Source: Psychrobium sp. MM17-31 (GTDB lineage Bacteria; Pseudomonadota; Gammaproteobacteria; Enterobacterales; Psychrobiaceae). Taken from it: a DNA stretch of 64,000 nucleotides. This document shows positions 36,866 through 44,720 of the stretch, in pieces; position 1 is the first letter of the stretch; each line of letters opens with the position of its first letter. The notes below the pieces were generated by a model. It was not told where the DNA came from. It saw nothing but the letters and a program-made list of their open reading frames with translations, and searched no databases. The translations under genes and the position numbers were made by a program. The DNA is taken from positions 620,001 to 684,000 of the forward strand of contig NZ_JAKRGA010000002.1 of the NCBI RefSeq assembly GCF_022347785.1. The letters are read 5' to 3'.

Positions 36866-38689
36866 TTATTCTTGGGTGATTTCCCAAACGCTTACTGAGC
36901 CAGAAATTTCATTACCAACAACTAAGCGCGCCGGCGTATCGTCTGTTGCAGGAATAAAAGTCATGCCTTCTGGTGCTAAATCACCAGTGATATCACTGCC
37001 TTCCGATGTGCCACGGTTAATAAAGTAATCTTTAAACTGCACGTCAAATGGATTGGTGATGTCATATACCATAATCCCTGCCATGCGCTCTAAGCCTACG
37101 AATGCATAATGACGATCGTCAACCATGCCTAAAGCTAAAGCTTCTGGCTCAGCGCCTTTGGCGTCAGAGCGGGTATCGCCTTTATTTTCATCTTCGTCAT
37201 TGTTAAACGCTTCGCCGTGAATTGCTGCAGTAATGCGGCCTACGTCGTCACCAGAGTCGAACACCAAGTTGCCGTTACCATCCCAAATTGAGAATGAGCG
37301 AGCGCCATAGGTGTATAACTTGTCAAAATCACCATCATTGTCAGTATCACCTTTTGCATTTGATACTTTAAGACGGCCGATATCATCATCGTCGTTATTT
37401 ACGTGGCTAAAGGCGTCGGCATCTAAGGTTAAGTCTTCAGCACGCACTTCATCGGTATAAGACAAACAGCCGTCTTTATCATCGAAGTCTAAACCACCAG
37501 CAGCTAGACAGCTTGCTTCGTCATCGGCGTCAAAGAAGTATTCACGGCCATCACCTTCATTAGCACTGACGATAAAGTTAGCGCCTTTCCAATCGTAGCT
37601 CGCAATGGTATCTGGCTGATACATCCCATAGAGGTTTTCATAGCGCTGAAAATTAATACCACTGTCTTTGTCAGATGCATCAATGGCCAATTCTGCCCAC
37701 GACTTAACGCCAAGCCCTTGCACCTTAACGATCTCTTTCTTAGTCAAATCTACAATCGCAATAGCGTTGTTTTCTTGCAGCGAAACATAAGCGGTTTTGC
37801 TATCTTTGCTCACCGCAACGTATTCAGGCTCTAAATCCATCGCCACCGTGGTTGCAATAACTTGTCCTTTAATTGTTCGACCTTTAGGATTTGGGAACAT
37901 AGCCCCTTGCGCTTCAAGCGTTGCTTGTTTGTCGTTATAGCTCGCAAAGCCTAAATCATTCGCCGTTGCCGCCACTTCACCATTAGTGATATCGATAATC
38001 GAAATGCTGCCTACAGGATCTGTTAAGTAATCACCACTTGGCTCACCTTCGTTGGCAACTACAACTTGCTTACTATCCGGTGTGAAGGTCACCATATCCG
38101 GCAGATAGCCTACTTCTACGTTTTTCACAAATGAAGGCGTCGCACCTGAAATATCATAAAACGCAATATGCCCTTTCGCGCCTTTGCTATCAGCTGCCAT
38201 AGCAACTGCTAGCATATTAAGCTCGTTTGAAATCGCAATCGAATTAGCATCGCCAGCCGTATTAGCGGATAGATCAATCTGCATTACTGTTGTCATATTA
38301 GTGTTGGTAATAACACCTTCATCATCTGCACTTAGCGAGCTAGCATCGGCATTTTTTAAATCTAACACATCGACCGTGGCTTTATCACCAGAACTATTGA
38401 CGGCAAACACATAACCAGTTGATTGTTGATATTGAACGATTTCAGCTGCGCCTTCTGGCGATTGGGCATTAAGCACGGCACGTGCTACTAAGGTTGCTTT
38501 AATTGAGGTAACAGCATCTTTGCCATCGCTACCTGCCGTCCCCTGTTGACCTTGAGAGCCCTGCTCGCCTTGAGGACCTTGTGCACCAGCCGCGCCGCTT
38601 ACTCCATCTTTACCATCATCGCCACTGCACGCAGATAATGTACCTGCAATTAGCGCCGCTAACGTTAGTTTTTTAAAAGTTTTGTCCAT
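36866..38689 (-). CDS. Collagen-like lipoprotein with choice-of-anchor I/LVIVD-type propeller
   Basis: Protein of 607 aa. A lipobox (LSACSG) is followed by a collagen-like Gly-X-Y stretch (GKDGVSGAAGAQGPQG and on to about residue 58). The rest is a beta-propeller-like region with repeats such as LNMLAVAMAADSKGAKGHIAFYDI, PDMVTFTPDSKQVVVANEGEPSG and PEGMTFIPATDDTPARLVVGNEISGSVSVWEI, typical of choice-of-anchor I proteins. ATG at 38689 (MDKTFKK) gives a proper signal; an upstream GTG is less likely. A five-unit Pho box precedes it, so it is probably made under phosphate limitation. A phosphatase role is possible but no catalytic site was identified. Confidence 0.85.
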   Translation of the reverse strand: MDKTFKKLTLAALIAGTLSACSGDDGKDGVSGAAGAQGPQGEQGSQGQQGTAGSDGKDAVTSIKATLVARAVLNAQSPEGAAEIVQYQQSTGYVFAVNSSGDKATVDVLDLKNADASSLSADDEGVITNTNMTTVMQIDLSANTAGDANSIAISNELNMLAVAMAADSKGAKGHIAFYDISGATPSFVKNVEVGYLPDMVTFTPDSKQVVVANEGEPSGDYLTDPVGSISIIDITNGEVAATANDLGFASYNDKQATLEAQGAMFPNPKGRTIKGQVIATTVAMDLEPEYVAVSKDSKTAYVSLQENNAIAIVDLTKKEIVKVQGLGVKSWAELAIDASDKDSGINFQRYENLYGMYQPDTIASYDWKGANFIVSANEGDGREYFFDADDEASCLAAGGLDFDDKDGCLSYTDEVRAEDLTLDADAFSHVNNDDDDIGRLKVSNAKGDTDNDGDFDKLYTYGARSFSIWDGNGNLVFDSGDDVGRITAAIHGEAFNNDEDENKGDTRSDAKGAEPEALALGMVDDRHYAFVGLERMAGIMVYDITNPFDVQFKDYFINRGTSEGSDITGDLAPEGMTFIPATDDTPARLVVGNEISGSVSVWEITQE

Positions 38690-38723
38690 CACAATCACTC
38701 ATCATTGTTTTAAAAATCAACTA

Positions 38724-38790
38724 ACGATAGAGGGTAAAAATGACAGTTTGGTGGCAGAAATATAGTGAAAACGTGATGCTTTGGTGACAG
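38724..38790 (-). promoter_or_regulatory. Extended Pho box with -10 element
   Basis: On the minus strand five half-sites recur every 11 bp: CTGTCAC (38790-38784), GCATCAC, TCACTAT, CTGCCAC and CTGTCAT (38746-38740). Ten bases later comes TATCGT (38729-38724), the same spacing as the E. coli phoA promoter. The array points toward the collagen-like lipoprotein gene. PhoB control is inferred from the motif. Confidence 0.85.
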
Positions 38791-38914
38791 TAAAACATCC
38801 AGACTATTGAAAATCTGAATGGTACGACATGTAATGGAAATGTTAAGAATATTGATCCAGTTAACAGTCTGCCCCGTAGTTTGAAATGCGACTAACAAAC
38901 TCTAAGGTTTTATT

Positions 38915-40762
38915 ATGACTATTAAAAGGATCAACACGACTATTGTAGCACTGCTATTTTCCTTCGTCATCACTGGCTGTAGCGGCGATGATGATAAGGA
39001 CGAACCAGTGCCTCAAGCCACTACCATTGTTGACGTTGCCACCAGCAATGGAAACTTTACAACACTAGTTCAAGCCCTCAAAACAGCAGGATTAGACGAA
39101 ACCCTATCCGATACCAGCAAGAAATTCACCGTATTTGCCCCAACCGATGATGCTTTTGCACTTCTTGGCACTGACGCCATCAACGCGTTACTGGCGGACA
39201 AAGATCAACTGACATCAGTATTGACTTATCACGTGCTCGGCGGCGAAGTAAAAGCGGCAGCCGCGATTAGTTCTGCAGGTAGCCGCATAGATACAGTTAA
39301 CGGTGCCAAACTTGGTCTATCTCTCGCTGGCGAATCGCTATTAGTTAATACGGTAACTGTAACATCGACGGACATCATGGCAGACAACGGCGTCATTCAT
39401 GTTATTGACGCCGTACTCATGCCACCAGCGGTAGCTAACAGCCCAACTAATAACATTGTTGATACGGCAGTAGCAGCGGGCAGCTTCACCACATTAGTAA
39501 CCGCACTGCAAGCAACTGGCCTTGACGACTTACTAAGCGACGATAACCAAAAGTTCACCGTATTTGCACCAACAGATGCTGCCTTTGCGATGATTGACGC
39601 CGCTGTTTTAGATAGATTGTTAGAAAATCCAGATCACTTGGCGGCAATCTTAAAGCAGCATGTTATTGCTAGCGAAGTTGACTCAACGTTAGCCTATAGC
39701 CTCAATGGTAAAGCGGCGACAACAGCTGCAACCACAGATGATGGTAATGTCACCATTCCAGTAGCAATCGATAGCACAAAAGATACTTTGACTTTCGGTG
39801 GTGCGACTGTTGTCACTAAAGACATTCATACAACTAACGGCATCATTCACGTCATCGACATGGTCGTTATTGCCGATGCAACTATTCCACCAGCCTATGG
39901 CAATATCGCCGAAGTTGCCATCGCTAATGGTTCGTTTAAAACTTTAGTGGCGGGCCTTACGGCAGCTGATTTAGTCACCACAATCTCAGACGCAGACAGT
40001 GCTTTTACAGTTTTTGCACCAACAGATGCAGCCTTTGCCAAACTCAATTTGACAGTCGATAACATCGCTGATTTAGATAATCTAAAAGAAATCTTGCTGT
40101 ATCATGTACTTACATCAGAGGTTAAGCAAGATGCAGCGGTAACCCTTGCGCAATCAGACATGAACACAACGATGAGTGCCAACACTGCTAAAAATAAACT
40201 GGCATTATCAAAACCTGCTGACGATCTTTACGTCAACAATGCCAAAGTCACGCTAGCTAATGCCTTTGCTGACAATGGCGTTATTCACGTGATAGATACC
40301 GTATTGTTGCCACCAGCAGATCCTGCTACATCTCGCTCTGATAGCACAATCGCACAAATCGCCGTTGCCAATGACGATTTAGAGACGCTAGTCACTGCGT
40401 TAACTGCTGCAAATCTTGTTACTGCGCTGTCTGATGAGAATGCAACATTCACAGTCTTCGCGCCAACCGATGCCGCTTTTGCTGCCTTACCAGATGGCGT
40501 ACTAACTGGTCTGTTAGCCGATGTACCAGCGTTAACCGATGTATTAGAGTTGCACGTTATTAAAGATGCAGAAGTCGATTCAGTAACCGCAATGAGTCTC
40601 AACGGCAAGTCTGCCGCGACGCTTGGCGGTGAAAACATTGCTATTGCAATAAAAGACGGGGCGCTAACTGTCGGCGGCGCTAAAGTTACCGTCAAAGATG
40701 TTTATGCTAAGAATGGCGTTATCCACATTATTGACGCGGTAATAACTCAGGCCGCGCAATAG
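38915..40762 (+). CDS. Lipoprotein with four fasciclin (FAS1) domains
   Basis: Protein of 615 aa with lipobox ITGCSG and an acidic linker. Four FAS1 domains follow at about 35-170, 185-320, 330-465 and 480-614. Each has the H1 motif F.VFAPTD.AF and the H2-like NGVIHVIDAV. FAS1 domains mediate adhesion or matrix contacts. Domains are separated by short Pro/Asp-rich linkers. ATG at 38915 follows CTAAGG. It is divergent from the Pho-regulated lipoprotein gene and may share its regulatory region. Confidence 0.92.
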   Translation: MTIKRINTTIVALLFSFVITGCSGDDDKDEPVPQATTIVDVATSNGNFTTLVQALKTAGLDETLSDTSKKFTVFAPTDDAFALLGTDAINALLADKDQLTSVLTYHVLGGEVKAAAAISSAGSRIDTVNGAKLGLSLAGESLLVNTVTVTSTDIMADNGVIHVIDAVLMPPAVANSPTNNIVDTAVAAGSFTTLVTALQATGLDDLLSDDNQKFTVFAPTDAAFAMIDAAVLDRLLENPDHLAAILKQHVIASEVDSTLAYSLNGKAATTAATTDDGNVTIPVAIDSTKDTLTFGGATVVTKDIHTTNGIIHVIDMVVIADATIPPAYGNIAEVAIANGSFKTLVAGLTAADLVTTISDADSAFTVFAPTDAAFAKLNLTVDNIADLDNLKEILLYHVLTSEVKQDAAVTLAQSDMNTTMSANTAKNKLALSKPADDLYVNNAKVTLANAFADNGVIHVIDTVLLPPADPATSRSDSTIAQIAVANDDLETLVTALTAANLVTALSDENATFTVFAPTDAAFAALPDGVLTGLLADVPALTDVLELHVIKDAEVDSVTAMSLNGKSAATLGGENIAIAIKDGALTVGGAKVTVKDVYAKNGVIHIIDAVITQAAQ

Positions 40763-40806
40763 CTATCGATAAGTAAAGCTATCGATAAGTAAAACCATCG
40801 AAATAA

Positions 40807-40834
40807 CTTTGCCCCAGTTTTAATGCTGGGGCAA
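40807..40834. terminator. Stem-loop downstream of the fasciclin gene
   Basis: TTTGCCCCAG and CTGGGGCAAA enclose an eight-base loop 45 bp past the stop. No T-tract follows, so termination efficiency is doubtful. A 16-bp direct repeat (AGCTATCGATAAGTAA) lies between the stop codon and the hairpin. Confidence 0.5.
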
Positions 40835-40975
40835 ACTATCTAATTCGAAAACTTTTTACTTCTTATTTTCTAATCCCCGTCATTAAAATTACATTGTTCC
40901 CTATCCATGAAGCTCCATCGAGTTCGATAGTTAAGCTCTCTAACTTCAATATCTACATCCCAAAAATCACCAAGC

Positions 40976-41004
40976 TTGATAACGATAATGATTTTCATTA
41001 ACAT
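40976..41004 (+). promoter_or_regulatory. Fur-controlled promoter of the small gene and fumC
   Basis: TTGATA (40976-40981), a 17-bp spacer and TAACAT (40999-41004) form a sigma-70 promoter. Within it GATAATGATTTTCATTAAC (40984-41002) matches 16 of 19 positions of the classical Fur box and covers the spacer and -10. Fur with iron should block transcription. The following start codon is 33 bp downstream. Confidence 0.87.
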
Positions 41005-41036
41005 AGTGTGATTTTATTATTTGTCAGTCGCATTTT

Positions 41037-41372
41037 ATGAGTCACACCACAACGTTAAATCAATTGCGCAACACCATTCGTCATGGCTTAGAGCCTGAGC
41101 AACCGCAACTTTTTCAGCTGTGGTTTAGCATCGAAGATGAACACATAGAAAATACACAAGTTGACGCGTGGCACGCCAATATCAATCAGTTTCAGCTGCT
41201 ACTCGACACCTTTGCCGATGTGATTATTCCTTCGCAATGGCGCTGGCAATGTCTCGATCATATTCAACGACCACTCATTAGACTCTCTCGCTTAGTGAGT
41301 AATGCCAATCAACAGCAACAATTAAAACAGTTACTCACCGAACTACGAGTGACTAGTCACTACTTTAAATAA
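41037..41372 (+). CDS. Small Fur-associated protein upstream of fumC (FagA-like)
   Basis: Cytoplasmic protein of 111 aa, rich in Gln, His and Leu, without signal peptide or membrane segment (MSHTTTLNQLRNTIRHGLEP, then LFQLWFSIEDE and RPLIRLSRLVSNANQQQQL). It lies between a Fur box and fumC, ten bases before the latter. This is the position of fagA in the P. aeruginosa fagA-fumC-sodA operon. The FagA call rests mainly on context. No function is known to me. Confidence 0.7.
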   Translation: MSHTTTLNQLRNTIRHGLEPEQPQLFQLWFSIEDEHIENTQVDAWHANINQFQLLLDTFADVIIPSQWRWQCLDHIQRPLIRLSRLVSNANQQQQLKQLLTELRVTSHYFK

Positions 41373-41382
41373 AGGAAACCTC

Positions 41383-42759
41383 ATGGAATACAGAATCGAA
41401 AAAGACAGCATGGGCGAACTCAACGTACCAGCCAATGCTCTTTACAGCGCTCAAACACAACGCGCTATCAACAACTTCCCTATTAGCGGCCAAGGTATGC
41501 CTAAGTCATTCATTACCGCATTGCTGCAAGCCAAAGCGGCCTGTGCGCTTGCCAATAGCGAGCTAGAGCAAATTCCAGCTGACATGAGTAAAGCGATTTG
41601 CGACAGTGTCGATGAGTTATTAAACGATGAAAACTTCATGCAACACTTCCCTGTTGATGTCTTCCAAACTGGCTCTGGTACCAGCTCAAACATGAATGCG
41701 AATGAAGTGTTAGCTAACCTTGCTACGCAAAAACTTGGCTCAGAAGTTAATCCAAACGATCACATCAACTACGGTCAAAGCTCTAACGACATCATCCCAA
41801 GCAGCATTCACATCAGCGCAGCCTGTCAGATCCAAGATAAACTATTACCAGCGCTAACTTACTTGAGCAATGCCATCAAAGAAAAAGCCGAAGCTGTGGA
41901 TCATCACGTGAAAACTGGTCGCACCCATTTAATGGATGCCATGCCTGTGCGTTTAAGCCAAAGCCTCTATAGCTGGCAGGCTCAAATCGAGCTGAGCATT
42001 AGCAACTTAAGCCAAGTTCACGAAAAACTATGTCACCTGGCTCAAGGCGGTACAGCGGTGGGCACAGGCATCAATGCGCATCCTGATTTTTCTCAAAAAT
42101 TTAGCGAGCAACTAAGCAAGCGTACTGGTATTAGTTTTAAACCAGCTGACAACCTGTTTAGCCACATCGGCACGCAAGACACCGCCGTAGCGGCCTCTGG
42201 TCAGCTAAAAACCTGTGCCGTATCACTCATGAAAATTGCTAACGATTTACGCTGGATGAACTCAGGTCCACTGGCGGGTCTTGGTGAAATTGAACTAGAA
42301 GCACTGCAACCAGGCAGCTCAATCATGCCGGGCAAAGTAAACCCTGTCATTCCAGAGGCTACAGCCATGGTTGCTGCACAGGTGATTGGCAATGACACAA
42401 CTATCACAGTGGCTGGTCAATCGGGTAACTTCGAGCTAAACGTAATGCTACCTATAGTTGCGCGTAACTTACTTGAAAGTATCGAGCTAACTAGCAACAG
42501 CGCCGTGTTATTGGCTGATAAAGCCATCACTACCTTCAAAGTAAACGAAGCTAACTTGCAAACTGCGCTTTCGCGTAATCCGATTTTGGTTACTGCTTTG
42601 AACCCAATTATCGGCTACCTAAAAGCAGCTGAAATAGCTAAGAAAGCCTACAAAGAAGGTCGTCCTGTTATCGATGTAGCGGCAGAAGAAACGGAGCTTA
42701 GTGTCGAAGAGCTTAAAAAGTTATTAGACCCACGTAAACTGACTACAGGTGGTTTGTAG
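41383..42759 (+). CDS. fumC: Class II fumarate hydratase
   Basis: Iron-independent fumarase of 458 aa that converts fumarate to malate in the TCA cycle. The superfamily signature GSSIMPGKVNP is present, along with TGSGTSSNMNANEV, GQSSNDIIPSSIH and KTGRTHLMDAMPVRL. ATG at 41383 follows AAAGGAAAC. Co-transcription from a Fur-box promoter fits its known use as a replacement for Fe-S fumarases when iron is scarce. Confidence 0.96.
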   Translation: MEYRIEKDSMGELNVPANALYSAQTQRAINNFPISGQGMPKSFITALLQAKAACALANSELEQIPADMSKAICDSVDELLNDENFMQHFPVDVFQTGSGTSSNMNANEVLANLATQKLGSEVNPNDHINYGQSSNDIIPSSIHISAACQIQDKLLPALTYLSNAIKEKAEAVDHHVKTGRTHLMDAMPVRLSQSLYSWQAQIELSISNLSQVHEKLCHLAQGGTAVGTGINAHPDFSQKFSEQLSKRTGISFKPADNLFSHIGTQDTAVAASGQLKTCAVSLMKIANDLRWMNSGPLAGLGEIELEALQPGSSIMPGKVNPVIPEATAMVAAQVIGNDTTITVAGQSGNFELNVMLPIVARNLLESIELTSNSAVLLADKAITTFKVNEANLQTALSRNPILVTALNPIIGYLKAAEIAKKAYKEGRPVIDVAAEETELSVEELKKLLDPRKLTTGGL

Positions 42760-42774
42760 TTTTAAACCTAAAAC

Positions 42775-42804
42775 AAAAAACGGCGCTAAATAGCGCCGTT
42801 TTTT
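42775..42804. terminator. Bidirectional terminator between fumC and ispH
   Basis: CGGCGCTA and TAGCGCCG pair across an AA loop, with A6 before and T6 after. It serves both convergent genes. Confidence 0.94.
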
Positions 42805-42823
42805 ATTTGATGTGAGATTGCGA

Positions 42824-43759
42824 TTAACGCAGTTCTACTGGTACTGCGAACACAGTATCTTCAACGATACCAGGATTCTCTACGACTTCACCATCGGTTA
42901 GTTCAACCAGTTTTTCAATCACTTGGTTGACTAAAATCTCAGGCGCAGAAGCACCAGCGGTAACACCAACAGCTTTGACGCCATCTAACCAACTGGCATC
43001 GATGCCATCGCTGTTATCGATAAGATAAGCAGTGGTGCCGTTTTTCTCAGCTAGTTCGCGCAGGCGGTTTGAGTTAGAGCTGTTTTTAGAACCAACTACT
43101 AATAACAAATCAACCTTGGCTGAGATGTCTTTTACCGCATCTTGGCGGTTTTGCGTTGCGTAACAAATATCGTCTTTACGCGGACCTTCGATTTCAGGAA
43201 AGCGTTCGCGCAGCGCGTCGATGATGTTTTTAGTATCATCAACCGACAAGGTGGTTTGCGTTACATAGCTTAGGTTACTCTCGTCATTGACCACTAGGTT
43301 GGCAACGTCTTCGACCGTTTCCACCAAATACATGGCGCCGTCTTCATTTGAATACTGGCCCATAGTACCAATGACTTCAGGGTGTCCTTTGTGACCGATA
43401 AGTACACATTCAGTGGTGCGGCGGCTTGAACGGGCAACTTCCATATGAACTTTAGTCACTAATGGACAAGTAGCGTCAAAGACGCGTAAATCGCGGCGTT
43501 TTGCTTCTTGACGCACCGCTTGTGAAACACCGTGAGCACTAAAGATAACCGTTGAGTCATCTGGCACTTGATGGAGCTCTTCTACAAATACTGCACCGCG
43601 TTCACGCAAGCCATCTACAACATATTTGTTGTGTACCACTTCGTGGCGCACGTAAATTGGGGCATCAAACAAATCGAGCGCGCGTTCAACAATGGTGATT
43701 GCGCGGTCTACGCCAGCACAGAAACCACGTGGATTAGCGCGAAGTATTTGTACGCTCAT
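42824..43759 (-). CDS. ispH: 4-hydroxy-3-methylbut-2-enyl diphosphate reductase
   Basis: Last enzyme of the MEP isoprenoid pathway, making IPP and DMAPP with a [4Fe-4S] cluster. Cluster cysteines are in [12 protein letters not shown] (Cys14), [12 protein letters not shown] and [10 protein letters not shown]. The 311-aa length is standard. ATG at 43759 overlaps the fkpB stop by one base (TAATG). It ends the ileS-lspA-fkpB-ispH unit. Confidence 0.96.
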   Translation of the reverse strand: MSVQILRANPRGFCAGVDRAITIVERALDLFDAPIYVRHEVVHNKYVVDGLRERGAVFVEELHQVPDDSTVIFSAHGVSQAVRQEAKRRDLRVFDATCPLVTKVHMEVARSSRRTTECVLIGHKGHPEVIGTMGQYSNEDGAMYLVETVEDVANLVVNDESNLSYVTQTTLSVDDTKNIIDALRERFPEIEGPRKDDICYATQNRQDAVKDISAKVDLLLVVGSKNSSNSNRLRELAEKNGTTAYLIDNSDGIDASWLDGVKAVGVTAGASAPEILVNQVIEKLVELTDGEVVENPGIVEDTVFAVPVELR

Positions 43760-44184
43760 TACTCGTTAACCTCAATTATTTCAACGGCAAAGGTAATAGT
43801 TTGACCAGCTAGCGGATGGTTAAAGTCGATCGTGACTGAGTCGCCAACCACTTCGCGAACAACGCCAGGGATCTGTGCGCCATTTTGCTGATCGAACATG
43901 ATAATAGCACCAACTTCTAACTCTGACTCGCTAAACTTGCTGCGATCCATATGGTAGATATTATCAGGATTATTTTCGCCAAACGCGTCCTTCGCAAATA
44001 AGGTAAATTCCTTTTCATCACCTGCTTTTAAACCCATTAAGTTAGACTCAAATGCCGGTGACAAACTGCCATCACCCATGCGCAACTTAGCTGGTTTATT
44101 ATTTACCTTGGTGCTGTCAGCAGCAGAGCCGTCTTCTAGCTTCATGGTAACGTGAAAGATAATTTCGCTTGTTTGTGTAATCAT
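43759..44184 (-). CDS. fkpB: FKBP-type peptidyl-prolyl cis-trans isomerase (SlpA-like)
   Basis: Cytoplasmic prolyl isomerase/chaperone of 141 aa. It has the SlpA/SlyD-type split FKBP fold, with [24 protein letters not shown] and [25 protein letters not shown] flanking the flap insert. It lies between lspA and ispH as in many gammaproteobacteria, with one-base TAATG overlaps on both sides. Confidence 0.94.
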   Translation of the reverse strand: MITQTSEIIFHVTMKLEDGSAADSTKVNNKPAKLRMGDGSLSPAFESNLMGLKAGDEKEFTLFAKDAFGENNPDNIYHMDRSKFSESELEVGAIIMFDQQNGAQIPGVVREVVGDSVTIDFNHPLAGQTITFAVEIIEVNE

Positions 44185-44720
44185 TAGTTTGACTCTTTGC
44201 TCGCTGCTTCTTCATCTTTATTGATGAAGGCATCGAAGATAATTAAAAACGCGCCACAACAAATGGCGATATCGGCAACGTTAAACACAGGCCAGTGATA
44301 GTTTTCGTAATAGAGATGCAGAAAATCCACCACGAAACCATAACTAAGGCGATCAATTAAATTGCCAATAGCACCTGAAATCACCAAGGCATAAGCGATG
44401 TTTAACATGCGCTTAGATTTATGTAATCCGCGCATCCAATAAATGAGTAAGCCACTCACACCAACTGCAATCACGGTAAAGAACCAGCGTTGCCAGCCAC
44501 CAGCTTCACTTAAAAAGCTAAAGGCTGCGCCGCGGTTTTGGGCGTAAGTAAAATTAAAAAATGGCAATACATCTACTGATTCGTGCAGCTTAAAGTTAGC
44601 CAGTACATAAAGTTTAGTGGCTTGATCTGCCACTAAACCCGCAACTGCTAACCACAGCCACATGATGCCACTTTGCGCTAATGCTGGTTTGGCATTAGCA
44701 GCCTGAGCTGAATTAGGCAT
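44184..44720 (-). CDS. lspA: Lipoprotein signal peptidase II
   Basis: Inner-membrane aspartyl protease that cleaves prolipoproteins after lipidation. It has four helices, and the catalytic aspartates are in [10 protein letters not shown] and [10 protein letters not shown]. The start is set at ATG 44720 ([12 protein letters not shown], 178 aa), overlapping the ileS stop by eight bases. A longer frame reaching into ileS is open but does not resemble LspA. The 20-residue hydrophilic N-terminal extension before the first helix is slightly long for the family. Confidence 0.95.
   Translation of the reverse strand: MPNSAQAANAKPALAQSGIMWLWLAVAGLVADQATKLYVLANFKLHESVDVLPFFNFTYAQNRGAAFSFLSEAGGWQRWFFTVIAVGVSGLLIYWMRGLHKSKRMLNIAYALVISGAIGNLIDRLSYGFVVDFLHLYYENYHWPVFNVADIAICCGAFLIIFDAFINKDEEAASKESN

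Noticed and set aside
36866-38689. Calling the lipoprotein an alkaline phosphatase (PhoX/PhoA)
   Set aside because: The Pho box suggests phosphate regulation, but no phosphatase active-site motif was found. The family call is limited to a choice-of-anchor I-like propeller.
40285-40695. 136-aa frame antisense to the fasciclin gene, Ala/Ser/Val-rich
   Set aside because: The composition mirrors the repetitive FAS1 coding strand. No start signal was seen.
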